From Bryopsis sp. KO-2023 (lineage: Eukaryota; Chlorophyta; Ulvophyceae; Bryopsidales; Bryopsidaceae), in the NCBI GenBank assembly GCA_030272585.1, contig BSYQ01000014.1, positions 992,001-1,056,000 of the forward strand: a stretch of DNA of 64,000 nt. The letters run 5' to 3'. Both the position numbers and the translations under genes were made by a program. The notes under the pieces were generated by a model. That model had not been told where the DNA came from. It ran no database searches and saw only the letters and a program-made list of their open reading frames with translations. The stretch's first letter is position 1, and every line of letters starts with the position of its first letter. Of the stretch, positions 21,620 through 32,766 are shown piece after piece.

Positions 21620-23579
21620 CTAACCAACTTTCCTCCCTTTCTTATTGCCCGTCGAGGAGGTTGAGTCAACCAACGGTGTCAAAGGCTCGATCGTGCCAAC
21701 GGATGGAGGCAAGACATTGACTTTGCCTCCTTCCTTGTTTTCGACCACCACGCTGATCTCAGGGTCCTCCGAACCAGGGAGGATGGACACCGGCCCATGC
21801 TTTTCGAACGTATCGTAGTAAAAGCCATAGAACCCCAACCCCTCCTCCCCCCCATCCGAGACGAACTCAATGATCATGAACGGGGCATCCGTCGAGACGG
21901 ATTCAGGGAAGCTGTGTTCTTTGTACGTTTTGATGAGATTTCTGGAGGTTCCGTCGATGGACTCGTAAACCAGCACCTTATCCCCCTTTGCCAGATCGAA
22001 TCGAGTGAACAGGAAATTAGTCACCCCCTTTGAGGAGCGAGGTATCTTCCAGGCGCATTTTGAGTCTGGCCCATACAGGGCAAACCCAGGGGAGCCATCG
22101 CCAAACGAGTTCATGAGACCTGCAGAGTGCAATCCAAGCAATCGATGAGCAACGGGATGAAGAAAACTAAACGAGGGTGGAAATTCAACTTGATTCTTGT
22201 CGCTTGCATCCTATCTCCTCCGGAATCTTCTTACACTTGGGTGGGTTGCTAGGGGTGTGCACCTGAGGTCTGGTTCAAGTCTCAATCACTGAGCTGTCTC
22301 CAGTTTTCCGACACTCACCATAACTGGCTGGAGGCACCATCATCGTCCCTGAGCAATACGGCTCGCCTCTCGGTTCTGGAGCCCTGGGGCATCCCCCGTC
22401 ACAAGTCATTTTCAGCCGAAACGAGCTTCCCCCCAACAGCTGGCACTCCACCGAGTTGTCTTCAGACTGCAAAAATCGGCGGTAAGAATACAAGCACAGT
22501 CCATGGGAGAGGATTTGCTGCTCGGAGGAGGTCAGGGTCTCTCTGAGCTCGCATTCCATTTCTTCGAAACTTAGGAGGTCCACTTTGGCGTCGAGGGGCT
22601 CCTCGAAGCCATTTCTAACCCCGAGTTTGACGTGCTCCATGACTGTCCGACCAGCCTGCGAAGCTGCAGAAACAACAAATAAGCGTCACACAAAAGGCAA
22701 TTCATAATCTTCAGCTTATGCCTCAGTGAGCGGCACAACTGGAGGAGCAACCAAAACTGGAGGAGAGAAATAGCTTCGTAACCCCCCCCCCCCCAAAAAA
22801 AAAGCTCATTCAAAAATGCAGAAAGGCCAATACATTTCGTCGAAATCAGAGAAGTGCTAACTTCTTTCTGCAACGTCTTCTGTTTGCGTGGGTTGAAACG
22901 CAAAAAGGTGGCTTTTAAAAAAGGAAAAGCGCTATTCCAGAACAGTGCTTTCCAAACAGAGTATGTCAAATTGCTTCCAGAACGTGTTAGATATCTGTGT
23001 GTCCCAGGCGAAAACCTGCACAGTTATGTGTTCAAAATTCTGATGCTTTACAATGGCATTGTTCTTTTTCCATGCATGCTAGTGGTAACCAGAGTATATC
23101 TAAAAAAAGATTGGATACAGTGTTCCTGTGTGCTGCAAGTATGTGGGTTAGGATTTGATTTTCTGGTGATGTTGTGCAGAACCCCCCCCCCTGAAAATCC
23201 AGCTGAACCTGTACAGCAATCGCGCCCACCCTCCAACCCGCGTGAGTCGATCGGAGCGTTCCACCAACATTTGCTTTCCTACCATCAACCGCCCAAACAA
23301 CGAAGTAGAAAAACGAAGCACCTAAAAAGATCCGAGCGCTTTCAACACTCCCACCCTTTTTCCATGTGACGTCCCACCTGTGCTGCACGTCAGGGCGAAC
23401 GTCTTGGTGGGCGTCCCTTTTTCTTCACCCATTTCGTCGACGATGGACTTGTGCACGAAAACATCCTCGACCGATATTCTGCCTATCGGAGCTTCCGTCT
23501 CCACAGTGACAGGACGAATCAGCGCAGTCGCGATAACTCCCGCCAGGAATACCTGCAACCCAACTGACGACCCCCACAT
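21620..23579 (-). CDS. Secreted CUB-like domain protein, three exons
   Basis: Exons 23579-23378, 22663-22319 and 22119-21620 join with phases 1 and 1 to 348 residues. Splice signals are CACAG|GTGGGA, TTTCTGCAG, TATG|GTGAGT and CTCTGCAG. A signal peptide is clear (MWGSSVGLQVFLAGVIATAL). A Cys-containing region of about 150 residues follows. Residues about 185-275 look like a CUB domain: NSFGDGSPGFALYGP…CAW, FDLAKGDKVLVYES, a conserved FMIIEFVSDGGEEGLGFYGFYY. The C-terminus is a low-complexity Thr/Ser/Lys tail. CUB domains mediate extracellular protein or glycan binding. It lies on the same strand as the protease gene at 17.8-19.4 kb, but 2.2 kb apart, so joint function is only a guess. Confidence 0.82.
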
Positions 23580-24388
23580 CCTTCCGCACCTGGAGAAATT
23601 CCGCACAAGGAGGAACTTGCTTACTGCATTGACGGCTCCTCAGTGAACCAACATAAGCTTGCACCGAAATCTCTGTCAAGTTATGTCTCGGTGAAGGCTG
23701 TTGGCCCAGACGGTGACGACCTTGGGACGAACTACGTTACGGGTGGCGAAACTATGAGATCTGTATCAATGCACAGTCGCGTTTTTTAAAGGGTCGGACT
23801 TTTAATGGACACTGACCTGCTCTTCTTCTCGGGTACACCAGACTTTCCCTTTTTTTACCACGGACGTGTCGAGATTCGCGGACGAAAACCCAGAACCGGG
23901 TTGGAGTGAAGCGTTATATCGCCGCTGATGGCTGTGCGTTGTCAGTGGGCCCACGGCCTCCAACCTAGAGTACAGGGAGGGCACAGGGTTTGTTTTTGTT
24001 GCAGTACTGTTCCAGGGGTGTCTGTGGTGAATCGGCTCCGACTGGTATGCTCCATTCGAATTTCGCAGTTTGTATCGCGATTTGCTGGCACCCACGGGGA
24101 TGATGCGCTCTCGAGAAATATCTGCCGGCCCAGCAGAAGTGTACAGCGCTTTTCCCTTCGAAAGGGGCAGGGTTCTTGACGCTTTCCCCCTCTTTTCCCA
24201 CACAGAAACACGCACTTCGCAAGAGGAGTGCCGTCATACCACGTGCTGACTCGCTTCTGCCAACCTTCCCAAATGGAAGTTGACCAGAGGGTTCTACTTT
24301 ACGATTCGTCATTCGTAATCCCCCACCGTACGACAGGGAAAAACACACCTGGAGCTGAAAGAGCTAACCAGAAGGGGGAAAGGGCTCG
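23580..24388. other. Intergenic region between divergent genes
   Basis: About 800 bp lie between the starts of the CUB-like gene (-) and the SKL2-like gene (+). A 138-codon minus-strand frame at 23802-24215 has no family resemblance and no ATG-initiated exon context. Both promoters should lie here. Confidence 0.45.
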
Positions 24389-27107
24389 ATGGACAGTTTC
24401 GTGTGTTCCCCCGTGAGCCCGGCGTCTTGCCCATTCAATTTTCGGCGATTTGGACCGCGCCGCCACAAAGAAAGATGTGAATCGAGGGTCGGCTTGGTGC
24501 GTCGGACTGCCAGGAATTCGACGGATGGTTGTGGAAGAGTGTTCTGCTCTGGCGTGGGTTTCGGCAGCGCTCCTCCGCCGTCGAAAGATGTGAAAGTGCG
24601 ATCCACGTCGAAAGCTAAGCTGAAGGTATGGCTTGGCTTTCCCCCTCGGTGTATCTGTTGAGATTTTTCCAAACAGTCCCCCCCCCCCTCCCCGAATTTT
24701 TGTGTTATCGAAGCAATTTTTTTTTTTTGGGAAATTTTTGGTCACTTTTTTTCCAAAAAAATCTGTATTAAGAAAAGAGAGGTGGTCGGTTTCGAAAAAA
24801 AAAAGTGCTCACAATGGGCTTTTTTTTCTTCTGAATGTCGAAATTTGAAAAAAAAAAAAAGAAGCAAATAGACAGCAGGGATAAGATAGAAAAAAAAAGT
24901 CACCAAGGCTTTTTTTGGTTGTGTCCAGAAACTGGGGCGCTCCGTTGCAGAAATGCTTTCCTCAGCGAATGTCGTGATTATTGGGGACGATGCTGAATTC
25001 AACCAAAACTTAGTGACGGTGCTGTCGCCTTTGCTGGAATATGCCCCGATTTTTACTCCGCAGCTACTGGAGCAATTGACAGGAAGCTCTGTGACAGACA
25101 TGATGGAAAAAGATGGACCTGATGAAGTTGGTAAGCAAAATCCCCTGACTGTTGCTCAGTGTTCTGTTTTTCTCCCCCCTTCTATCGATTTTTTTTTTTT
25201 TTTCTGCTGTGTGGTGTTCTTGATCTCAAAATCAATTTTATGCCCGTCCTCTCTTTTTAATGTATGAAAAAAATATCCTCAAATTGAGAAAGGTATAAAA
25301 TGTTTCATCGACATATATTTGAATCCTCAATATTTTATTAGATACGTGGTTATTCACTTCTTTCTGGCTTCTGCTTATCATTTTCGCCATATATTTCTGC
25401 TTCTCTTTTCTTTTTTTTTTTTTCAGTTAATAGCACCTTCCCCCCCCCCCCCCTTTCCAAATTATTCTGTTAGGAAAAATCCTTTTCACTTTTTTAGGGT
25501 AAAAAAAATAAAACCCGAACCTGATCCAATTTCAAACTTCTCCAGTTCCTCCTCCTTTTTTTTAAGACGAGACCCCTTTTACCAGAAAAGCCTTATGTCA
25601 GCATACCGTAAAAGTCTGAAAATAAGCCCCGGGCGTATAGAATAGTAAGCCCTGGAAAGGGGGCGTATACATGGGCAGGGGCTTATATTCGGGCAGGGGC
25701 GTATACAAGGATCGAAATAGATAACAACAACTACAAAGCGTTAAAAACACGGAAATAATGAGCGAGAGAACGAGCGCGCTCGCGCGAGGCAACTGCCCAA
25801 CGGTGACGTCCAACCACATCAGCGAACGAGCGGAGTGTAGCGAAGTGTGGTGTGCGACTTGGGAACACGTGACCGACTTCGTCGATCCAGTAGATGAAAT
25901 CGCGCCAAGGGGGCGTATACACGGACGGGGGCGTATGCACGGACCACAAGTGTTGTTTTTCGTACCGGGGCGTATACACGGGGGGGGGCCGTTATTTGAC
26001 GGGGGGCTTATTTTCAGACTTTTACGGTATGCCACCATGTCAAAAAAATATTTTTCAGTTTTAGTTTTGTTATAATATTACATTTATATTTAGGTGGCAT
26101 GCCATGCTCCTCCTGCAACTGGTCTTCAACTAAATTTCACCCTTTTTTTTCTCTCTTTCTCTTGAAAATTTCTTGATTTCTGGGCAAGAAAATATCTATT
26201 ATTATTTATTTTTTTTTCACTGGGTTATTCCTTTTTTTTTTTCTTTTTTTTTTTTTTTGCTTTTTCAGGTGCTGCTGAGGCCGTCGCACTGGAGTCGCTG
26301 AGCTCTCATATCAGGTGCTGCATTTCCACTTGTGGAGATGGAATCGGGGGGGCCGCCAGGGAAGCTTGCTGGAGGCACTTGTATGGGGCAGTCACTCTTT
26401 GGTTAGGTGCGATTTATTTATTTATTTATTTATTTATTTATTTGGTTAGGTGCGATTTATTTATTTATTATTTTTTTGGCAGTTTTTTTTTTTTTGTTTG
26501 AGAATGGGAGAAAGTGAACAACCCCTTCGAAAAAGAAATTGGAAATTAAGAAATGGTTCAAAGGAAAAATGTTGACTAGGCAAGGGGGGTGTCATGTCAG
26601 ACATACAACACCACAATCCATCGAGTGCGTATCTATGAAAACTGTTTTCCTTTTCTTTTCTTTATTTTATTTTGTTTCGTTTTGTTTTGTTTTGTTATCC
26701 TTTTATTATTATATATTCGTTTTATTTATTTGGTTTGTTGATTTGTTAGGGTTTCTTTTTTTTCTCTAAAAAAAGGACAATTTTTCAAAAAGAGGTGCTA
26801 TAAAAAGCTGTTTTTTTTTTGCTGGTCAGACACCCGAGAGGAGGATAATGCAAGTCAACCCCAGCACGATGCATATGCTCTCTGCGATTTGCATGTGAAA
26901 GTCAAAACGTCTGGGGAGGATAAATCTGACGGAGGAGGAATGGAGGTTGCGAAAGCTACCATCCAAGAAGTGCTGCCCGCTCTAGAAACCTTTTTGAAAA
27001 ACAACGATGGACTGTGCAAGAAAAAAGCGCTCTATGTCAGACTGGGTTGTCGAGGGGATTGGCCGGATATGAAACCCCCCGATTGGGCTCCGGATGTACC
27101 AGAATGA
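24389..27107 (+). CDS. Plastid shikimate-kinase-like pseudokinase (SKL2 type), four exons
   Basis: Exons 24389-24625, 24929-25130, 26269-26406 and 26830-27107 close in phase (0, 1, 1) to 284 residues. The first ~75 residues are Arg/Ser-rich with almost no acidics, like a chloroplast transit peptide. The body matches the plant SKL2 group: EAVALESLSSHIRCCIS, WRHLYGAVTLWL and the C-terminal YVRLGCRGDWPDMKPPDW, all diagnostic from memory of that family. Shikimate kinase normally phosphorylates shikimate, but I see no Walker A GxxGxGK(S/T) loop here, so it is probably inactive. The N-terminal p23/CS-like domain of the land-plant protein is not visible; the protein is correspondingly shorter. Intron 2 holds a 432-bp MITE and the intron 3 donor is duplicated. 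Confidence 0.85.
25601..26032. mobile_element. MITE with 30-bp terminal inverted repeats
   Basis: Positions 25601-25630 and 26003-26032 are perfect inverted copies (GCATACCGTAAAAG…GCCCC). Inside, GGGGCGTATAC-type motifs recur near both ends (about 25631-25700 and 25908-25980), as subterminal repeats of a DNA transposon do. No coding capacity. The ends include TA (TA|CCG…CGG|TA), so a TA target duplication is possible, but no longer duplication is seen. It sits in intron 2 of the SKL2-like gene. Confidence 0.85.
26398..26467 (+). repeat. Duplicated 5' splice site with ATTT microsatellite
   Basis: GGTTAGGTGCGATTTATTTA occurs at 26401 and again at 26444, separated by an ATTT repeat. The first copy carries the donor that keeps the reading frame (TTAG|GTGCGA at 26407); the second offers an identical donor 43 bp downstream that would break the frame. 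Confidence 0.85.
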
Positions 27108-29262
27108 AATGATTTTTTTTTTCTTTCTCTGTTGATGGGGAAAAAAGAAAATGCTATTGCTGTCTGGAATTTTTTGAAAATGAGTGCTTGTGGTGGTGAA
27201 TCTTTGATATAGTTTTGCATGGCGTTTCTTGTTCAATTTGAGCAGGCTTTTTGTTTGTTTTTTTTGGTTTGACCTGTCTTTTTCTTTTCTTTTCTTTTTT
27301 TTTTTGGGGGGGGGTCTTGAACAGGATGTAAATGAATTCTCTCTACCAAGAAACAGATTTTGATATGAAAATCAGGGTTAGGGGCGTCTTGTTTTTCATT
27401 GGCAAAAACACGCAAGCAAAAAATTCACAAACCAAACAAGCAAATCTATCAATAGCTTTTTTTCGCTGGGAATAAAAAACAGCACCGACACATTTATAAT
27501 GCGTCGATGTCATCCTCCCCCCCCCCCCAAAAAAAAAGAAACATCAACCTGAGGTTTTTTCACTTGCATTTTCATTTCATTTCATTTTTTTATATATATA
27601 TATATACATATACATATATGTAAAGGAATTTGCATCTAAGGCACTCTTTCTTTTGCAGCTATGGAGCTGCATAAAAAAATTACATGCATATTTTCCCAGC
27701 TCTGGGGAAAATTCCGACCATCTTTCAATCCACAAAAATTACTCTCCCCGAAAAATTCTTCTTTCATATGATTACATTTTCTCGCTGTATTCAAAATTCT
27801 AGTTTCAACCTAGCTTCCATTTTTCTTTTTGCCTGCCCCCCCCCACCCCCACCTCTCTCTCTGTTTGCAATAACAACTCCAACTTTTACACATCATTTCA
27901 TATTTTCCAAATCTATTACCACTTGGATATCTGCAACTTTTTTTTTTTTTTTTCTCTCTACTTTTCGTAGAGGTCTACCCCGCAATCAATGATAAATTTC
28001 TGATCCCAATTTTTTTTTTCCTTTTTTTCTTGCAAGACTTTGTGAAAAAGTGAAACATGAATCCCCATCCAACCATTTTTTTTTTCACTTTTTTTTTTCT
28101 GTGCTTTTGTGCTTGATTGACCTCCGAGTTGATGTCTCCTATATTTCCTCTTTTTTTTTTGCTGCTGCTGCTTCTTTTTTTTTTTTCTTTTTTCTTTTCC
28201 GAACAACCAGAATTAAAAGACTCGATATATATATATATATTTCAACAAAGATGAATTAGATCGTCAGTGTAAATTTCCTCCTCTTTTTTTTTTTTTTTTA
28301 TTGGCTTCCTTTTTTTTTTCCACTTCATATTTTATCAAGCGGTGCTGGAAAAGAAAAAGAAAGAGAAAAAAAAAAAAACAGAATAGAAAAGTAAAGTAAA
28401 ATACAATACCAGAACCCCACTCCCCCCCCCCCCTGAAAAAAAAAAAAAAAAAGACGAGAAAAAACGCACACATAATGGAATGCTTTTCTTTTTTTTTTCC
28501 CTATATTAATCAACAAATCAATCCCATATCCTTAAAATATGAACGCTTCTTTTCTTCAGCTTTTCAACCCAATCCCAATTCTTCTCGAAAAAAAATATCA
28601 AAAACCGAAAAGAAACAAAGGGGGGGTATAAAAAAAAAGCAAGAAAAAGAAATCACGCCCACACAAACACACATCTACGCTTTGAAAAGCGCACATGACA
28701 GACTATCGCCCTACGTCTTGATCGAAATTTCCGCTAGCTTACCTCAAAAACTGTTTTTTTTTTCAGTCATTATGTCACTTCTATTTTTTTTTTGTCTTTC
28801 TAAGACTGTAGCTACAGTCCGGTAAAGTTCCTCTCGAAAAAAAAAAGAGAAGAAAAAAAAAAAGAAGAAAAAATGGTCAAAGACTCTTTTTTCATTCACC
28901 TCCCCCCCCCAACCCCCCGTTACTCAAACACACATTCAAGAACAATCAACTATCCCAAATTATCCCTTAATGCCAAAATCTAGCCACCACAATCAATTCT
29001 CAACGAAACTATTGGGATGGATTTCACCGATCCGAGATCCGATCCGATCTGATCCATCTGATCCATCTGATCCTTTTGAGATTTCGCTGCTCTCCTTTCG
29101 ATCCCCTGTGTGGCTAAAATCATACAAATTTCCCCCCGTGTTTTTTTATACCCCTGATCTAATATTCTAGCTCCCCGTCACATCACTGATCACAACACAT
29201 GGCAAGCGCATGCGCTCGCACCAGTTTTTTTTTTTTTGGTTTTCTTTCGTTCAAAAAAAAAG
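27108..29262. other. Low-complexity intergenic DNA
   Basis: Poly-T, poly-A and poly-C runs, a TA/TATG microsatellite at 27590-27620, TA repeats at 28226-28241 and GATCC/GATCTGATCC repeats at 29036-29075. No gene seen. Confidence 0.6.
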
Positions 29263-29552
29263 TCATTTGTGCATCTTACGGTTTAATCCATTGATGAGTC
29301 TGGCAATTCTTCCCAGCCCTTTCCTGTTGTTCTTGTTTGTTTTTTTGCTTTTTTTGTCCGGACCCTCCAGAAATTGGACCTCGATTTCAGAAAATTCTTC
29401 ATGGTGGCCGGATCCCCCTTCATCCAATCTGCTCAAGGATTGGAGTTTTGTGGGGCTCTCCTCCGGGGTGGGCAGCATTTCTTGCGTGTGGGGCAATGAT
29501 GGGCTGTCTCCATAAAACAGCTGTGTGGCTGGAAAGGGGAAATGGACCGCCA
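29263..29552 (-). CDS. Probable terminal exon of an unidentified minus-strand gene
   Basis: After the acceptor GTTCACAG the frame reads PATQLFYGDSPSLPHTQEM and then an acidic, Ser/Pro-rich stretch. It ends in a basic tail (KKSKKTNKNNRKGLGR…) and a stop. Composition looks like a genuine disordered C-terminus. Upstream exons may be those around 30-31 kb on the same strand, but the joining was not resolved. No family recognised. Confidence 0.4.
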
Positions 29553-30488
29553 CTGTGAACACATCTCAATTGGGTCAGCCCATTTACTTATCCATGTTTG
29601 AATGAATGAATGTTTAATTTACATCAGGCAAACTTGCCCAACAAAGGCCGTCCACAACTGATGGTGATTCAGCCCAGCCCTTGGTAAAAATCCAGCCCAA
29701 TAAAGTCAGCTCTAGAAAACCCTCCACAGGTGCATCTAAAAATAAAATAAACCTAGCAAAAATCCCTTGTGAAAGTGCCTAGCATCTTGGAAAAAATGTA
29801 AATCTGAATAAAATTGCTTGTTCAAGTAGCCCGCCATGATCGTACTTATCCATGTTTATCCATGCATTAATAATGATCGGTGCTACTGGTGATCAGTGAG
29901 TGGTTACAGGGCTCCATCTCAACATTTCAACGTGGCGATTATTGTTGGTGGATTGCTGAGAGGATCCCTCAGATATCAAACTTCGTCCAAACAAGATGTG
30001 GTTCAGGTTTGGGATTGCGTTCGACGATTTTCTATGACGTCAGGATCTCATCTCTGATACGTCAGGTGCATTCCGCCGCCGAGAAGGTAGCATCGCCGTT
30101 TCGAATATTATGACAGCTCTGTCGGACTCGACTGGGGATCAGCCACACAAGAGATGTCGCCAGAATACTGCATGCGTGAGGAAAAAACGCCTTCCGCCGC
30201 CAATCCACACAAGGCCGCTCGGCCGGAGTGACTGATACGTTTTCGGAGAAGTTTCTGTCGGACTGGGCGCCGGGACGGAACCTCCCCCGCGGCTGCCTCA
30301 GTGCTGCATTCGTCGGAACACTAACAAGAGCCTGCTTTGGGCAGGAGGGTTCCTTCAAGTTTAGGTGGGCGTTTTGGGACGCGAGAAAAGCGATATCGTC
30401 CTGTTGACGCGAGCCAGCGCGCGCTCTGCAACAGCGCGCGGTGTTGTTGTTGTTGTTTTTGGGACATTCTGAGTTCTGGGTAGATCAC
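29553..30488. other. Unresolved region
   Basis: Contains GAATGAAT repeats near 29600 and a G/C-richer block at 30060-30360 with open frames on both strands (minus: …WRRKAFFPHACSILATSLVWL…). It could hold exons of the minus-strand gene ending at 29263. I could not decide. Confidence 0.3.
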
Positions 30489-30780
30489 CTGGCAATAGTT
30501 TTGATGGCATGTCCGAGCTATGGTTCGGTCCGTCTTGGCTGGACGCCATGGACGGGATCAGCGGACATATTGCCGACGACTCTGTTGATACATCCGAGTG
30601 CGTGTCGTCAGCTCCCGAAAATATATCGATACACCTCGCTTCGAAAGGTACCTCGCATACCTTCAGTACAAACCGAACAGTAAAGTTTGAGATTGCCTTC
30701 AATAAAACAACAAACGGCAGCTGGCATGCCTGCCACGACACGTGCCGTCGACGAGCGTGATGAGTTTCCAATCAACGTAC

Positions 30781-31115
30781 CAGGTCCAAAGGTTCACCGT
30801 CTACGACATCTCCTGGTACCCAGCCCCTTTCCTCCAACGTCGTCAGGTGCTCCTGATGGCAGTTGATCGCGTCCTCGAGGAACGACGACAGCCTGGAGAA
30901 AACTTCCAGCTCCATATCTTGTTGACACGCCAGCATCGGGTCCTTCGCTCCGCCACGAATCACAGGCTTCAAAACCACACCACCACGCCTCTAGCAAAAC
31001 AGGAAACGGCAAAAGCGTCAAAACTCGTAAGTACAGCGGATCTTGATTGGCACCGTATCGCCAAAGCGACTATGTCGTAGATAAAGGAAGGATAGAATCC
31101 ACGCTTGACATCCAT
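30781..31115 (-). CDS. Probable 5' exons of an unidentified minus-strand gene
   Basis: Segment 30990-30781 reads in one frame with an acidic, helix-like protein (DMELEVFSRLSSFLEDAI…HLTTLEERGWVPGDVV). It is bounded by an acceptor TTTGCTAG and a strong donor CTG|GTACGT, both phase 0. Upstream, ATG at 31115 opens MDVKRGFYPSFIYDIVAL… and could splice through a 44-base intron. A plus-strand frame overlaps at 30509-30760 (MSELWFGPSWLDAM…) with an ordinary amino-acid mix, so strand assignment of 30.5-30.75 kb is open. Family unknown. Confidence 0.35.
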
Positions 31116-31504
31116 AGAACTGCGCTTCGGACGAGCGCGTTGATCTCTTCGGCCCACGGTAAAGGAATGAAAGGTCGCCTCAGAACTGGGCGTTTTGTGG
31201 CCCACGTGCAAGGATACTAACCGAGACGTTCAAGGTCGTGACGCGAGTTCGCGAGTGGTGGGATCCCACGAGCCGGTGCTCTGGCGCCACTCATTCTTTT
31301 CGTTTTACCGTGCAGCCAGCCGTCCGAAGTGGGTTTTTTACTCACCATTGACACCAGCGCCACCTGACGAGAGGCCACTTTCCTTCCCTTCCGTGCCCCG
31401 TTTTAAAATTTGTGGAATATTAGAGATGTCCTCCACGACACTATGATTTTTATTCCGAACGCCGCGCAGCTCTTCGTGTGGTGCGAGACGGCCTGACGCC
31501 ACAA

Positions 31505-32016
31505 ATGGCGAGCTCGAAAAAGGAAATCAGTAAGCTTCCATCCGTCACTGACACCTGTGCATTTCCTGGGAGGGTTCTCAATGCGGCTGTGCATGTGGAG
31601 GCATTGCTAACCCGTATGATCCAAATCGACACACTCAGCGATTTGCCAGAAATCGTCCGATTGGGTGGAGACCGTCGGCGAAGAATGAAAGGATGGATGA
31701 TTGCATTGACTAGATTTGAACAGGGTTTCTCCGCCGCCAACCCTTCCGAGCAGCGAAACGTCACTCTTGGAGGTGTGTGTGGGGGGGGGGGCTGGGTTCT
31801 GCTATGTAATATCGGTCGATTGATAATATATGCAACATGTAATCATTGATTGATTGATTGATCATTGATTGAAATGTCGGTCTGGAAGCTGCTTTTTTCG
31901 ATTTTCTGATGGCATTATATTGGATATAAAAGTAGATTGTCATCATTAATCAATGTCCAGAATTTGGAGACGGGTTGTCGATTGTGTTACAAACACGTTT
32001 TCCTCAGAAGATTTGA
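31505..32016 (+). CDS. Small unidentified protein, two exons (tentative)
   Basis: ATG at 31505 lies in a good context (CCACAAATGG). Exon 31505-31772 reads LPSVTDTCAFPGRVLNAAV and then a helical stretch (HVEALLTRMIQID…) with an RRRRMK cluster. The donor is GGAG|GTGTGT. A phase-matching acceptor AATGTCCAG at 31960 gives a short terminal exon, 31961-32016 (FGDGLSIVLQTRFPQKI, stop), for a total of 107 residues. The reverse strand here gives an Arg/Ser-rich frame typical of antisense. I do not recognise the protein; the second exon is less certain than the first. Confidence 0.45.
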
Positions 32017-32766
32017 AAAATCCTACCGAGGTTTTTACCCTCCCAAGCAAAAATCTGCAATCTTGTCCAACAGAGAAGAAAAAAAAAGTGTTTTTTTTTC
32101 AAGTTATTTTCAAGGGAAAAAAAATCACAGACGTAAATCCACAGACTCAAAAAGGGGGAAAAAAAACAAATTCACACTACTCCACAAAACACAGCCAAAA
32201 ATTTTTATGTGGAGTAGAATCAACCATTTTTGGGAATCATCTCTTTAGTCAAGGCGAAAAGAAAAACACCTTTATATAGGGAAAAAAAAAACAACGATCA
32301 ACTACCAAAAAAAACCAGTCAACTTTCAACTTTCTTTTCAGTAGTTTTCTTTTCACTCTTTTCATTCTTTTTTTTTTTGGAACTCTGTCAAAACCCACCC
32401 AAACCCATCTCTCAAAAAAGGAAGTAGAAAAAAACAACATAAGACGAAAAGAAAAAAAAAAACACTCCTAACGTTCTGTAACCCCCAACCCCTCCCTTTC
32501 CCCCCGTCTCACAATTGATGGTTTCGTTCTTTTTTTTTTAAACAAAAAAATTGCACCACCGGGCGTTATCGTTGAAAAAAAAGAAAAGCTTGTCAAGCTT
32601 CTCCTTGTTTGTTTGTTTTTTGCTGCCTTTTTTTTTTTCCCCTGCTGTTCACCGTCTCTTTTTTCCGACTCTCTCTTTCTTTTTTTTTGAACTCTTTTGC
32701 CAACCCCTCCTAAGCCAGCGAAATTATATCCCCCACCCCTTCCATCCCAAGAAGTTCTTTTTTTTT

